Shown: one piece after another, positions 17,633-25,065 of the stretch
Layout of the letters: each line of letters starts with the position of its first letter
Position numbering within the stretch: the stretch's first letter is position 1
DNA from: Clostridiales bacterium
GTDB lineage: Bacteria; Bacillota; Clostridia; Christensenellales; CAG-314
Assembly: GCA_022508345.1 (NCBI GenBank)
Contig: JAFLVK010000002.1
Span: forward strand, 124,001-188,000
DNA length: 64,000 bases
Direction: 5' to 3'
Translations under genes and position numbers: made by a program
The notes under the pieces: generated by a model
Told to the model about the DNA's origin: nothing
Databases searched by the model: none
Seen by the model: the letters and a program-made list of their open reading frames with translations, nothing else

Positions 17633-17660
17633 AAAACGCCCGAGCAAGCTCAGGCGTTTA
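17633..17660 (-). terminator. Terminator at the distal end of the virion module
   Basis: On the minus strand AAACGCCTGAGC pairs with GCTCGGGCGTTT around a very short loop and is followed by TTATTTATTT. It stands downstream of the last virion gene and upstream of the host membrane-protein operon. Confidence 0.85.
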
Positions 17661-17737
17661 TACAAATACTATTACCTCCAACGTGTAGTCGCAATTTTAA
17701 ACTAATGTCCGAAAAGTTCGGGCGTGTTGTTGGAGCA

Positions 17738-18667
17738 TTACGGTAGCAATGTTGTGTTGACCCACGCCTCAAACGCACTGTAGTATGTTCCGAGGTGCGC
17801 CACAAGAAAGGAATCCATTGCCAGTATCGCGTTCGCTTCGTCCCGACGTAGCGGGAAAAACGCGTCTTGGCTTACGGCGTACTTTTCCTTTTCAATCATG
17901 CGTCTGTAGCCTACTTCGCCCATTTCCATGTACAGCTTGCTGTTGTTGTAGGCGCGAGCATATGCCGCCCTACGCGCATTTTCGTAAGCTCTGGCGCGCG
18001 ACGCTTGGTACTTTTGTTCCTTTTCGTCCAGGCCGGTGTTGTATTTTTCGATACTGCGAGCAAGTTTCTCCTCTTCTTCCAACAGCTTTTGATAATTTTG
18101 CTCAATACGCAATGCCAGTTCCTCTCTGACATTGAGGCATCTTTCGATGTAGATTTTTTCCAATTCGTCCTGCTCTTTTTTGATAAGCGCAATTTCCTGT
18201 TCGGTATCTTGGTTGAGCTGAGCCGATTTGTTGTTGTAATCCTGCCTTGCCTGCCCCTCGTACTTGGTGGATATGGTGGAAAAAATCAAGCCGTTGTTCA
18301 CCAGACGGTTGTGTATATCCGCCAGGCTTTCGTCCAGCGCCTCCTGTAAAGCCGCAAGCTTTTTGTCCTTAGTCAGCTTTAGCTTATCTATTTTAATGTA
18401 AAGATTTTTGTCTTTTGTGTTGTAAGCTTGGTCAATGGCTGCCTGCTTGGAAAATAAAGCCGGCACGGCTTTTTGTTCGGCAATGTCTCTCAGTTCATCT
18501 TCCGACTTGGGGGTGTATGTCAACTTCGTAAGGTTGAGGCTATCCGGCATGTCCAGCTTGGGCTCGACGAAATCCAAGGAGTATTTCTCGTCAACAAGTA
18601 TTATTCGAGCCTTTAGCGCGTTGTAAATTTCCAAAAGCTCTTGTAATCTCTCACTTGATATAGCCAT
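17738..18667 (-). CDS. Coiled-coil virion protein (last gene of the virion module)
   Basis: A 309-residue protein with no membrane segment. Residues about 90-215 are a long, highly charged coiled coil (LKLTKDKKLAALQEALDES, QEIALIKKEQDELEKIYIER, EEEKLARSIEKYNTGLDEKEQ). The C-terminal 60 residues look globular and end AFEAWVNTTLLP. By position after the stabilisation protein it could be a tail-hub, needle or ejection component; long coiled coils are usual for those, but no homology is clear. GAGGTGTAATT precedes the ATG; the gap to the previous stop is two bases. Confidence 0.6.
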   Translation of the reverse strand: MAISSERLQELLEIYNALKARIILVDEKYSLDFVEPKLDMPDSLNLTKLTYTPKSEDELRDIAEQKAVPALFSKQAAIDQAYNTKDKNLYIKIDKLKLTKDKKLAALQEALDESLADIHNRLVNNGLIFSTISTKYEGQARQDYNNKSAQLNQDTEQEIALIKKEQDELEKIYIERCLNVREELALRIEQNYQKLLEEEEKLARSIEKYNTGLDEKEQKYQASRARAYENARRAAYARAYNNSKLYMEMGEVGYRRMIEKEKYAVSQDAFFPLRRDEANAILAMDSFLVAHLGTYYSAFEAWVNTTLLP

Positions 18668-18669
18668 AA

Positions 18670-19914
18670 TTACACCTCATAAGTGCGCGCAGATAGCTCA
18701 AGCATATCCAGCTGCAAGCCGTTTGGCGCATGCACCACTACGTCGAACTGCCGCCCCGAACCTGCAAGCGGAATGCTTTGAATGCCGCATTTGCCCTGGA
18801 CACTGTATCGGCGCTTTTCACCGTTGCCGTTTACCCACACGTCCACGTCTGTGTATGAACGGAGGGTGAGTTTGTCCAGATATTTCACATCAGTGCTTTT
18901 AAAGTCTACCGTTTGGCAGTAGGTGCTCTCCACCTGCTCCTCTTCCGACATATAGTACAACACACTGTCGCTCACAGCATAGAAGCTGCCCTCTGCTGCG
19001 TTGATGTGTTGCATTTGAACATTCATCACGGAGCATATTTGCTCGCTGTTAACGTCCAACACCAGCATTACGTCGTTACACGTCAACTCACCGTCCTTGC
19101 GCTTGCAGGTAACGTAGTACTTGCCATTGTAAGCGCATGCCACGCAGCCGTCAAAGCTAACGTAGTCGTTGAGATAGGTGAAAATGGGCGTGATTGCAGT
19201 GCTTTTCAATTCGTACAACCCGTTAGACGAAGCAAAAATCGCCCGCTTGCCAAAGGTTACGACGCTTTCCGTTTGCACGTCTCCAATACCGTAGCCAAAG
19301 GGAACAAATTTCATATCGATTTCCTCGGCATCGGGCGTAAGTGTATAGCACGTGTCGCCCAGAACATACAGCTTGTCCAGCGCAACCACCGCATCAAGCT
19401 TTGTGTGCGCCGTTATCTTCAGGGTGTCGTCCCATTGAGTTATATCCCCGGCAGCCGTCATGCTCAAATCGTACCCGTTTACGCCGAATATTCGGTCGTA
19501 GCACACTGCAAGCGATGGGAAGTACGCCGTTGTCATTTGCTCAACGAACATACCGTTTGTTGTGGAATAAGTGCCTTTCACACAGGAGAGGACCAGCTTG
19601 TCCTGGTATTTAACGTGGCTGATGATGTCGTCCTTCACCTCTATCAAGCTGACTGCAGGTTCCGTTGCGTTAAAGGTGTAGATACCTTTGGCAGCCGTCA
19701 TGGCTACAAGGTAATCTCCTATACGGGCAACCGTTCTGCTAATGCCGACATTATAAGGAGATTTTCTGAAACCGACGGTTGAGAGCAGGCTGTTGCCCAC
19801 CCTCGCCACATTTTTTTGCTTCAAAAAGTCTCCCCTTTTTTTGTCGAAATCCAGGTTGAGCGACACCTTGTGTTTGCGCACTGACGTGCTACCTATCTTT
19901 TTGCGAAAGAACAC
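18670..19914 (-). CDS. Phage stabilisation/tail-hub protein, beta-propeller-like
   Basis: A 414-residue beta-rich protein with repeating blade-like segments (VARIGDYLVAMTAAKGIYTF, SLAVCYDRIFGVNGYDLSM, TKLDAVVALDKLYVLGDTCY, SVVTFGKRAIFASSNGLYEL, ACAYNGKYYVTCKR). Propeller repeats in this place of a podovirus operon resemble packaged-DNA stabilisation proteins (P22 gp10 type), which plug the portal. The start is set at GTG 19914, the fourth codon of the open frame, because GGGAGG lies 8 bases upstream; this overlaps the previous stop as TAGTG. The exact role is inferred. Confidence 0.65.
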   Translation of the reverse strand: MFFRKKIGSTSVRKHKVSLNLDFDKKRGDFLKQKNVARVGNSLLSTVGFRKSPYNVGISRTVARIGDYLVAMTAAKGIYTFNATEPAVSLIEVKDDIISHVKYQDKLVLSCVKGTYSTTNGMFVEQMTTAYFPSLAVCYDRIFGVNGYDLSMTAAGDITQWDDTLKITAHTKLDAVVALDKLYVLGDTCYTLTPDAEEIDMKFVPFGYGIGDVQTESVVTFGKRAIFASSNGLYELKSTAITPIFTYLNDYVSFDGCVACAYNGKYYVTCKRKDGELTCNDVMLVLDVNSEQICSVMNVQMQHINAAEGSFYAVSDSVLYYMSEEEQVESTYCQTVDFKSTDVKYLDKLTLRSYTDVDVWVNGNGEKRRYSVQGKCGIQSIPLAGSGRQFDVVVHAPNGLQLDMLELSARTYEV

Positions 19915-20459
19915 TACAACCACCTCCCAACAGGCATTCGCATAGAGGAGGTTTTCACTCCCGCAACCTGCAGTGCGTCTTTAAAACGCGTATCCCATTG
20001 CTTTGCCAGCGCCCAATCGCCTGTAACCGAGTAGTACTCGCGCACCACCCCGTACACAAACATGCGCTCGGTAATACGCGGCGACGGCATGCGCACTTCG
20101 TCACCCCAACTCAACACGTCGGGGAGCCTGGCGTAGCACAGGTTGTACTTGCCGTCGGCATCCACGTACAAGCCACCGTCTCCGTAGCGAAATTTTACGT
20201 CGTTGCCCTCGGCGTCCACAAGGGAAATTACCCTGCACATGCGGTACAGCGACGTGTCGGCAAAACCGTCCTTTATTTCCACTACCGTTTTGCGTAGCGA
20301 CGTTGCATACTCGCGAAACAGCTCCTCATAGACGAAGTTGCAGCTGTTCAACAGTATCTTGACGACGTTGTTGTCGGGCAAATCGCCCTCAAAGCACTCC
20401 TCCGACAAGCCGAGATTGAGTATTTCGCTGCTCATTTTTACTATTTCATTTACTGTCAT
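19914..20459 (-). CDS. Head-tail connector/adaptor-type protein
   Basis: A protein of 181 residues with a helical N-terminal half (MTVNEIVKMSSEILNLGLSEE, KILLNSCNFVYEELFREYA) and a short beta insertion, then WALAKQWDTRFKDALQVAG. The length, helical pattern and position after the capsid fit head-completion or tail-accessory proteins (P22 gp4 type). AAAGGAGAAAGAC precedes ATG 20459; an upstream in-frame extension of 14 codons lies before that ribosome site and overlaps the previous gene. It overlaps the previous gene's stop by 14 bases. Confidence 0.6.
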   Translation of the reverse strand: MTVNEIVKMSSEILNLGLSEECFEGDLPDNNVVKILLNSCNFVYEELFREYATSLRKTVVEIKDGFADTSLYRMCRVISLVDAEGNDVKFRYGDGGLYVDADGKYNLCYARLPDVLSWGDEVRMPSPRITERMFVYGVVREYYSVTGDWALAKQWDTRFKDALQVAGVKTSSMRMPVGRWL

Positions 20460-20799
20460 GTCTTTCTCCTTTTTCGATACTGCACGCCGCGTTTTCGGCA
20501 ATATCTGCCAACATCTGCTTTTCTACCTTGGCGTTGTTACGCTCTATTTCTTCAAACAGAGCTTCGGCGTTAGTGACGCTTGTGTATCGCGCGTACTCCA
20601 CCGAGCGCGCATCCAGCTCATCGTACGGAAGCACAAATTCCAACGCATCTGTAGCTGCATTGTGCACTTCGTAACGATGTTTTTGCGTGTTGTAGTACAG
20701 CCGATAGCTGTCGTTGACAGAACGCAAGCGTGAGGCAATATCGAACAAGTCGTTTGTTATCAAAATCACTTTATATCTCCAAATATTTACGTCTCCCAT
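20446..20799 (-). CDS. Small phage-module protein, possibly DNA-end or head-associated; function unknown
   Basis: A protein of about 117 residues starting MGDVNIWRYKVILITNDLFDI and containing DSYRLYYNTQKHRYEVHN and LPYDELDARSVEYARYTSV. Similar small proteins with the RYEVHN and LPYxxLDxRTxE blocks occur in Clostridia prophage head regions as hypotheticals. The start is uncertain: in-frame starts exist at 20799, 20808 (ATG) and 20838 (TTG), and none has a well-spaced ribosome site. I prefer 20799. It lies directly past fold-back repeat copy A, which separates it from the capsid gene. Confidence 0.55.
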   Translation of the reverse strand: MGDVNIWRYKVILITNDLFDIASRLRSVNDSYRLYYNTQKHRYEVHNAATDALEFVLPYDELDARSVEYARYTSVTNAEALFEEIERNNAKVEKQMLADIAENAACSIEKGERHDSK

Positions 20800-20916
20800 A
20801 GAGGACATATCTCGTTGCGTCAGTAACAATCTCCACAATTCTTGATATATTTGTCCCTACGGACGATAGATGTTAACTGACTGCTACAAGATATTTTTTT
20901 ACATTCCCTTCGCGGG

Positions 20917-21040
20917 TTTGAAGCGGTAGATGCGAGCAAGACAAGGCAAACGAGCATTTTCAAGGGGAGCGTACTAGGCGTACGTGCCCCGAAGAAAAGC
21001 ACAGTTTAACGCAGTATTGCGATGCATATACCGCCTCAAG
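20917..21040 (-). repeat. Fold-back repeat copy A (124 bp), abutting the capsid gene stop
   Basis: The element begins TTTGAAGCGGTAGATGCG and ends in TATACCGCCTCAAG, so its termini are inverted repeats (TTTGAAGCGG / CTTGAGGCGG). An internal imperfect hairpin is centred on GTACTAGGCGTAC. The last base touches the capsid stop codon at 21041. It shares blocks with copy B (also exactly 124 bp): GCAGTATTGCG-type right half and AGATGCGAGCAAG-type left half. Confidence 0.8.
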
Positions 21041-22207
21041 CTATGCTTCGGTGATTCCGCTAATCATAGCTTGACCGATAGGTCTGTCGCAAATGAGGTC
21101 GGCGTATTTAACAAGGGTTGCCGTGTACACAGGCTTGTTTGCCACCTGCTTGATGATACGGCCGTCGTCACCCTCAAGCCATCTCCAGTCGCACAGCTGG
21201 TGAAGCTTGAAGTCGCCGCTGTTCAGGATGTACATTGTTCCTGCGGGAGCAAAGCGATCGGATACAACGGGGATACCGTTGTAGGAAATTGCCTTGTAAC
21301 CGCCTTGCAGGTTCATCACGTCGATGTTGGTACGGTTGGTGATGAGGTAGTCCTGATAAGCGCGCTTTACACCGCCCGAGCAAACGATGAAGTCGGCAAC
21401 GGAGCCTGCAACTTCTTCCAAGGTGTCAATTGCCTTTTGGATAGTTACGTCGGTAAGTGTTGATGCCGTTGTTTTGTAGGGTGTGAGCCACTTGTTGGAT
21501 GCACGTGTCAGCCCGTACAGTGTTTCGCTTTCGCCAAATATTGCACCAAGACCTGTCAGCTCCTTGTTGTAGCTGCCTTGAACAGTGAGGAAGTCGCCCT
21601 CCGTTACCGTTCCCGTGCCGATGGATGCGCCGCTAAGCGTAATCTTTTTGCCTGCGCGATCCACGTCTACAATACGGCGTGCGTACACAACGGGAGTTTT
21701 GCCGGAGTTGCCTATTACGTCCACTACCATGCCTTCGATTACGTTGTGGACTGCGTCGACAGTGAGTACGTTGCCGCTAACTGCAGTAACCTTGCAAAGT
21801 GCTCCGCTACCGTCGCCGAACAGCATTCTGCCGAAGTTGAATTTGGAAGCTTTAACAAGTCCTTCCATTTCCGCTTCAAGAAGATTTACAAAAGCACCGC
21901 TGTTGTTTTCGCTTGCGCGGATTGCCTTGTCGGAAATTTCAATTGTACCGTAAAGGTTTTTGAGGGTCAGCACGAATTGCGCGTAGTTGTTGCCGGCCGC
22001 TGAGGGAAGCTCTCCCTCTTCCGTGCCTGCACCGATACCGCCGTTGATGCCGAAGGGCGCAAGTTTGCGAATTTCCTTACCCCACACGTCGCTTGACGTT
22101 TGTTGAAAACGGGCGAGCAAGGGGTTTACCGCTGTGTTGAGCTGATCTGCCACAACGCCGAGATACAGTGTTTTTAGCGCATTGTCAGCGCTTGTAAGTG
22201 TTACCAT
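21041..22207 (-). CDS. Major capsid protein
   Basis: A 388-residue protein that forms the shell, HK97-fold by inference. The N-terminal part has SSDVWGKEIRKLAPFGINGG and LKNLYGTIEISDKAIRAS; the C-terminal half GGYKAISYNGIPVVSDRFAPAGTMYILNSGDFKLH is the characteristic phage coat end (binding of the P-loop and spine). A glycine- and valine-rich insertion at residues about 150-230 (VIEGMVVDVIGNSGKTPVVY) may be an inserted beta domain. GGAG lies 10 bases before the ATG; a scaffold-type gene precedes it. Confidence 0.85.
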   Translation of the reverse strand: MVTLTSADNALKTLYLGVVADQLNTAVNPLLARFQQTSSDVWGKEIRKLAPFGINGGIGAGTEEGELPSAAGNNYAQFVLTLKNLYGTIEISDKAIRASENNSGAFVNLLEAEMEGLVKASKFNFGRMLFGDGSGALCKVTAVSGNVLTVDAVHNVIEGMVVDVIGNSGKTPVVYARRIVDVDRAGKKITLSGASIGTGTVTEGDFLTVQGSYNKELTGLGAIFGESETLYGLTRASNKWLTPYKTTASTLTDVTIQKAIDTLEEVAGSVADFIVCSGGVKRAYQDYLITNRTNIDVMNLQGGYKAISYNGIPVVSDRFAPAGTMYILNSGDFKLHQLCDWRWLEGDDGRIIKQVANKPVYTATLVKYADLICDRPIGQAMISGITEA

Positions 22208-22222
22208 TGATTTTTTTCTCCT

Positions 22223-22597
22223 TTAATTGAAATATTTTTTTGCCAATTCCGACGCTTCCTTCAGTGTCTTGGGGCGGTTTGGCAACGCCATAGACACGTT
22301 TCCGCCGCCTGTCATGACGCGAGGCGGAATTGCTGGTTGTTGTTGTGCGCATTGGCTCTCAACAGCACTGTCGGCGTCCTGTTGAGTGGGGACTGTTGCC
22401 TGTGTCTTTTCCGCGGTTGACTGCGCACTGTTTTCTTGCGGTGATGGTTGCCCACTTGTACCGCTGTCGTTAGTTTCATTTTGTTGCATATTTTGCTTCA
22501 ATGCCGAAAGCTCCTGACACTTTTGCGTAAAGCTCTTTTCCAGCTCGGTGTAACCCTTGAGTAGCTCCTCGGCGGAATTGAATTTACCGTATTCCAT
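22223..22597 (-). CDS. Scaffold protein, short
   Basis: A 124-residue, hydrophilic protein located between portal and capsid, the classic scaffold position. Residues 1-38 form a helix (FNSAEELLKGYTELEKSFTQ), residues 40-90 are low-complexity rich in Q, S, T and E, and the end PNRPKTLKEASELAKKYFN is a second helix, like the capsid-binding C-terminus of scaffolds. It starts directly after the portal stop (TAA then ATG), with AAGGAG 11 bases upstream. It is shorter than typical podovirus scaffolds. Confidence 0.65.
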   Translation of the reverse strand: MEYGKFNSAEELLKGYTELEKSFTQKCQELSALKQNMQQNETNDSGTSGQPSPQENSAQSTAEKTQATVPTQQDADSAVESQCAQQQPAIPPRVMTGGGNVSMALPNRPKTLKEASELAKKYFN

Positions 22598-24484
22598 TTA
22601 CACGTTCTCCTTCATTACTTGCTTGTGCTCTTCGATATGAGCCAAAATTTTTGCCCTGTAGGTCTTGTCAACTTCGTCGATGTCGCCGGCAATTACCTGC
22701 CTGGTGTGCTCCTCGATGTGCAGCGCGTGATCATCCACAGGCAGCACTTCGGCGTGGTCGATATCCACGTTTTCACGCTGAGCACGCGCTATGTGCATTT
22801 GCGTGATGTCCTGAGCGCTCTCCCAGTTGGCAAAGCCCATGGCGGACAGCACCTTTGCCTTTGCACTGGCGGATAGCTTACCCTCACTGTCGGACAGTAT
22901 TCCCGCGTTGAGCAAGTCGAACAGCATGGTTCTGCGCGTTGCAGGGCTGTCGGACAGTTCGTTTTCCGTTTCGAACACAATGTCGTCGCTACCCACGTCG
23001 CTTGCGGTAAAGTAGAACAGCTCAGCACTGTTTTGTCCGTCGGCGTAACGCATGAGCTTGGCATTGGACACAAACTGCTTGTACATGCGCAAGATGTACT
23101 GCGAAATGCGCTTGATACATCTCTTGATGCTGTCCACCGACCCTGCAAGGCGAATGTCGTCCTGCTCGGCAATGAGCTGCAATGCTACGCCGCTTGTAAC
23201 CTGCGAAGGCGTGGTACTTTTACGCGCAAATTCCGACACACCGGAAATGTCGTTGAACTCCTTGAGTAGCTGTTCCTCTTCGTAGGTGAAGTCGCTTGGA
23301 ACGTCGCCACTGTCCATCAACGACGGCTTGACTGCGCCCTGACGGTAGACAAGAATTTTCCCCGGGGACAGCCCCTCCTCTTCCAGATTGTCCGTGTCCA
23401 CGGAGCCGTCCTCAACAGTTAGTACGCCCATTGCAAGGCGGTTTAAAAATTCGTGCTTGCGATTTTTTACGGCGTTGTATGCGCGCTGTATGGGTATCAC
23501 TCGCTCTACCATGCTCGTACCCCAAAAGCAGCCTGCCTGCTCAACGGACACCTGCTTCACAAAGGGGTAAACGTAGCTGTCGTTGTCACCCAGCCTGTAG
23601 GGTAGCTCGCCGTAGTACAGCAGTTGATTACCCGCTACAATTTCCAGCTTGCCGCATGGGTATGCTGACGTCGGCTTGGTGTACCGCTCGATTACAAGCA
23701 CTTGGTCGTTTTTTGCCTCCTGCACGATGGAGGGAACAACGGTGTTGTATCCCAGTCCGCCAACGCTTGCCGCGCCGTCTATTGCAAACACCTTGATTGT
23801 GTCGCCGGCAATGTCCACACCCCATGCGTCCTTTACCTCACTGCTTGAGTACACCTTGGCGTGAATGAGGGACGTGCAGTCGTCAATGCTTGCGGTCACG
23901 TTGCTGTCGGGATATATCTCAAAGGGTGAGCACACTGTTACCGTCGCTTCCTGTTGGTCGGGGTTCCAGCTCACCTTGTAAAAGGCAGTACCGCACACTT
24001 CGCTCCATGCTGTAGCGCGGGTGACAATCTCGTCAAGGTGAATGTTTTCACGCGCGCTGTTAAGTATCTTGGTGGATAGCTTGGCACTATTTACGTCGCT
24101 GTCACTGGAGGAAAATGGGCGCGCGATTGCCTTAGGGCGCACGCGGTTTAAGCGCGACATGCGCGTCTCCACTATCGTTGCAATGTGATTGAACACCTGC
24201 TTTTCTTGCCAGAAATAGTACTTGTCCTCCTGCTCGATACTTCCGCGCGGAGATATTCCGCAGTACTGGTTGCCCATGGTGAAGTTCATGTTGAGCTGCC
24301 AGTTAAGTTCATACGGACGGCGCATTTTTTGTCGTTCGGCGAAATCCGCTTTCACGCTTGCAACAACGTCGTCGGCAAATTCCTGTGTGATTTTTGCGCT
24401 GTTGTCGGGCTCCTTTTTTGCACACATGGACGCGTTTTTTTCTACTTTTTCGTGATATGGGTTGAGATTTTTACTTTTCGTCAT
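22598..24484 (-). CDS. Portal protein
   Basis: A 628-residue protein that forms the dodecameric DNA gate at the capsid vertex. Features seen: N-terminal charged region, RRPYELNWQLNMNFTMGNQY, QVFNHIATIVETRMSRLNRVRP, SEVCGTAFYKVSWNP and SPFEIYPDSNVTASIDD, all typical of podovirus portals, followed by VERVIPIQRAYNAVKNRKHEF and helical SGVALQLIAEQDDIRLAGSV. The C-terminal helix region (AHIEEHKQVMKENV) could form the barrel. GGAGCAAAACT precedes the ATG; its start overlaps the zinc-protein gene by 14 bases. Confidence 0.85.
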   Translation of the reverse strand: MTKSKNLNPYHEKVEKNASMCAKKEPDNSAKITQEFADDVVASVKADFAERQKMRRPYELNWQLNMNFTMGNQYCGISPRGSIEQEDKYYFWQEKQVFNHIATIVETRMSRLNRVRPKAIARPFSSSDSDVNSAKLSTKILNSARENIHLDEIVTRATAWSEVCGTAFYKVSWNPDQQEATVTVCSPFEIYPDSNVTASIDDCTSLIHAKVYSSSEVKDAWGVDIAGDTIKVFAIDGAASVGGLGYNTVVPSIVQEAKNDQVLVIERYTKPTSAYPCGKLEIVAGNQLLYYGELPYRLGDNDSYVYPFVKQVSVEQAGCFWGTSMVERVIPIQRAYNAVKNRKHEFLNRLAMGVLTVEDGSVDTDNLEEEGLSPGKILVYRQGAVKPSLMDSGDVPSDFTYEEEQLLKEFNDISGVSEFARKSTTPSQVTSGVALQLIAEQDDIRLAGSVDSIKRCIKRISQYILRMYKQFVSNAKLMRYADGQNSAELFYFTASDVGSDDIVFETENELSDSPATRRTMLFDLLNAGILSDSEGKLSASAKAKVLSAMGFANWESAQDITQMHIARAQRENVDIDHAEVLPVDDHALHIEEHTRQVIAGDIDEVDKTYRAKILAHIEEHKQVMKENV

Positions 24485-24701
24485 AGTTTTGCTCCTGTGC
24501 CATTTCCATTTTTTTCTTGATTGTGTTTTTGGGGCTCTTGGGGACTGTTACCGTCCGTCCCTGAGTACTCAGCTCTGCCAGGCATTTGGAGCACAAAAAG
24601 CATTTGCCCGTTCTGCCCTTGGTTGGGTAAAAGTACTCTGCGTCGTTTTTGCAATCTCTCACGTCGCACTTTGTTTTGTTGGTTATCGGTGTTAACATCA
24701 T
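24471..24701 (-). CDS. Small zinc-ribbon-like protein
   Basis: A 76-residue protein (or 75 if the second ATG at 24698 is used) with two cysteine pairs, CDVRDC and CFLCSKC, spaced 19-25 residues apart, which fit a single zinc site. The C-terminus is basic and helical (PKSPKNTIKKKMEMAQEQN). AAGGAGATAA precedes both ATGs. It lies between the terminase genes and the portal, where phages sometimes carry small HNH or zinc proteins; there is no HNH motif here. Function unknown. Confidence 0.6.
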   Translation of the reverse strand: MMLTPITNKTKCDVRDCKNDAEYFYPTKGRTGKCFLCSKCLAELSTQGRTVTVPKSPKNTIKKKMEMAQEQNYDEK

Positions 24702-24759
24702 TTATCTCCTTGTAAATTTAGTTACGTTTTTGTTGCAAGTTGAAGCATGCTTTTTTACG

Positions 24760-25065
24760 TCAATCTTCCGCGGACGGACTGTCAGGCGGCTGCTTGCTTT
24801 CGTCGTACATATTCAGCAAACGTATAAGTCGCAGCTTCTCCACCTGCAGCTGTTCGTCCGTCATCTTGGTAACGTCAAGGTCGTCCGTTAACGTAATCAG
24901 CGCTTTGATTGCGTTAACATCAGGTTGCACTCGCTTTGTTACCACCTTGCTTTTGACAAGCTGCTTTTTACCGTCCACCACTACGTACTCGTCTGTCTTT
25001 TCGCGGTAGGTGTACCCTTTTGCTTTCTTGAGCAGTATCTTGGTTAGTAGCTCCTTACTTGTCAT
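24760..25065 (-). CDS. Small terminase-like/packaging accessory protein
   Basis: A 101-residue protein with KKAKGYTYREKTDEYVVVDG, then KVVTKRVQPDVNAIKALITL, a pattern seen in the C-terminal part of Firmicute phage small terminases, where PDxxAIKxLL forms a helix. The first helix-turn-helix domain usual for TerS is absent, so it may be a truncated or alternative TerS. The ATG overlaps the terminase large-subunit stop by four bases. In most phages TerS precedes TerL; here it follows, an unusual order. Confidence 0.55.
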   Translation of the reverse strand: MTSKELLTKILLKKAKGYTYREKTDEYVVVDGKKQLVKSKVVTKRVQPDVNAIKALITLTDDLDVTKMTDEQLQVEKLRLIRLLNMYDESKQPPDSPSAED

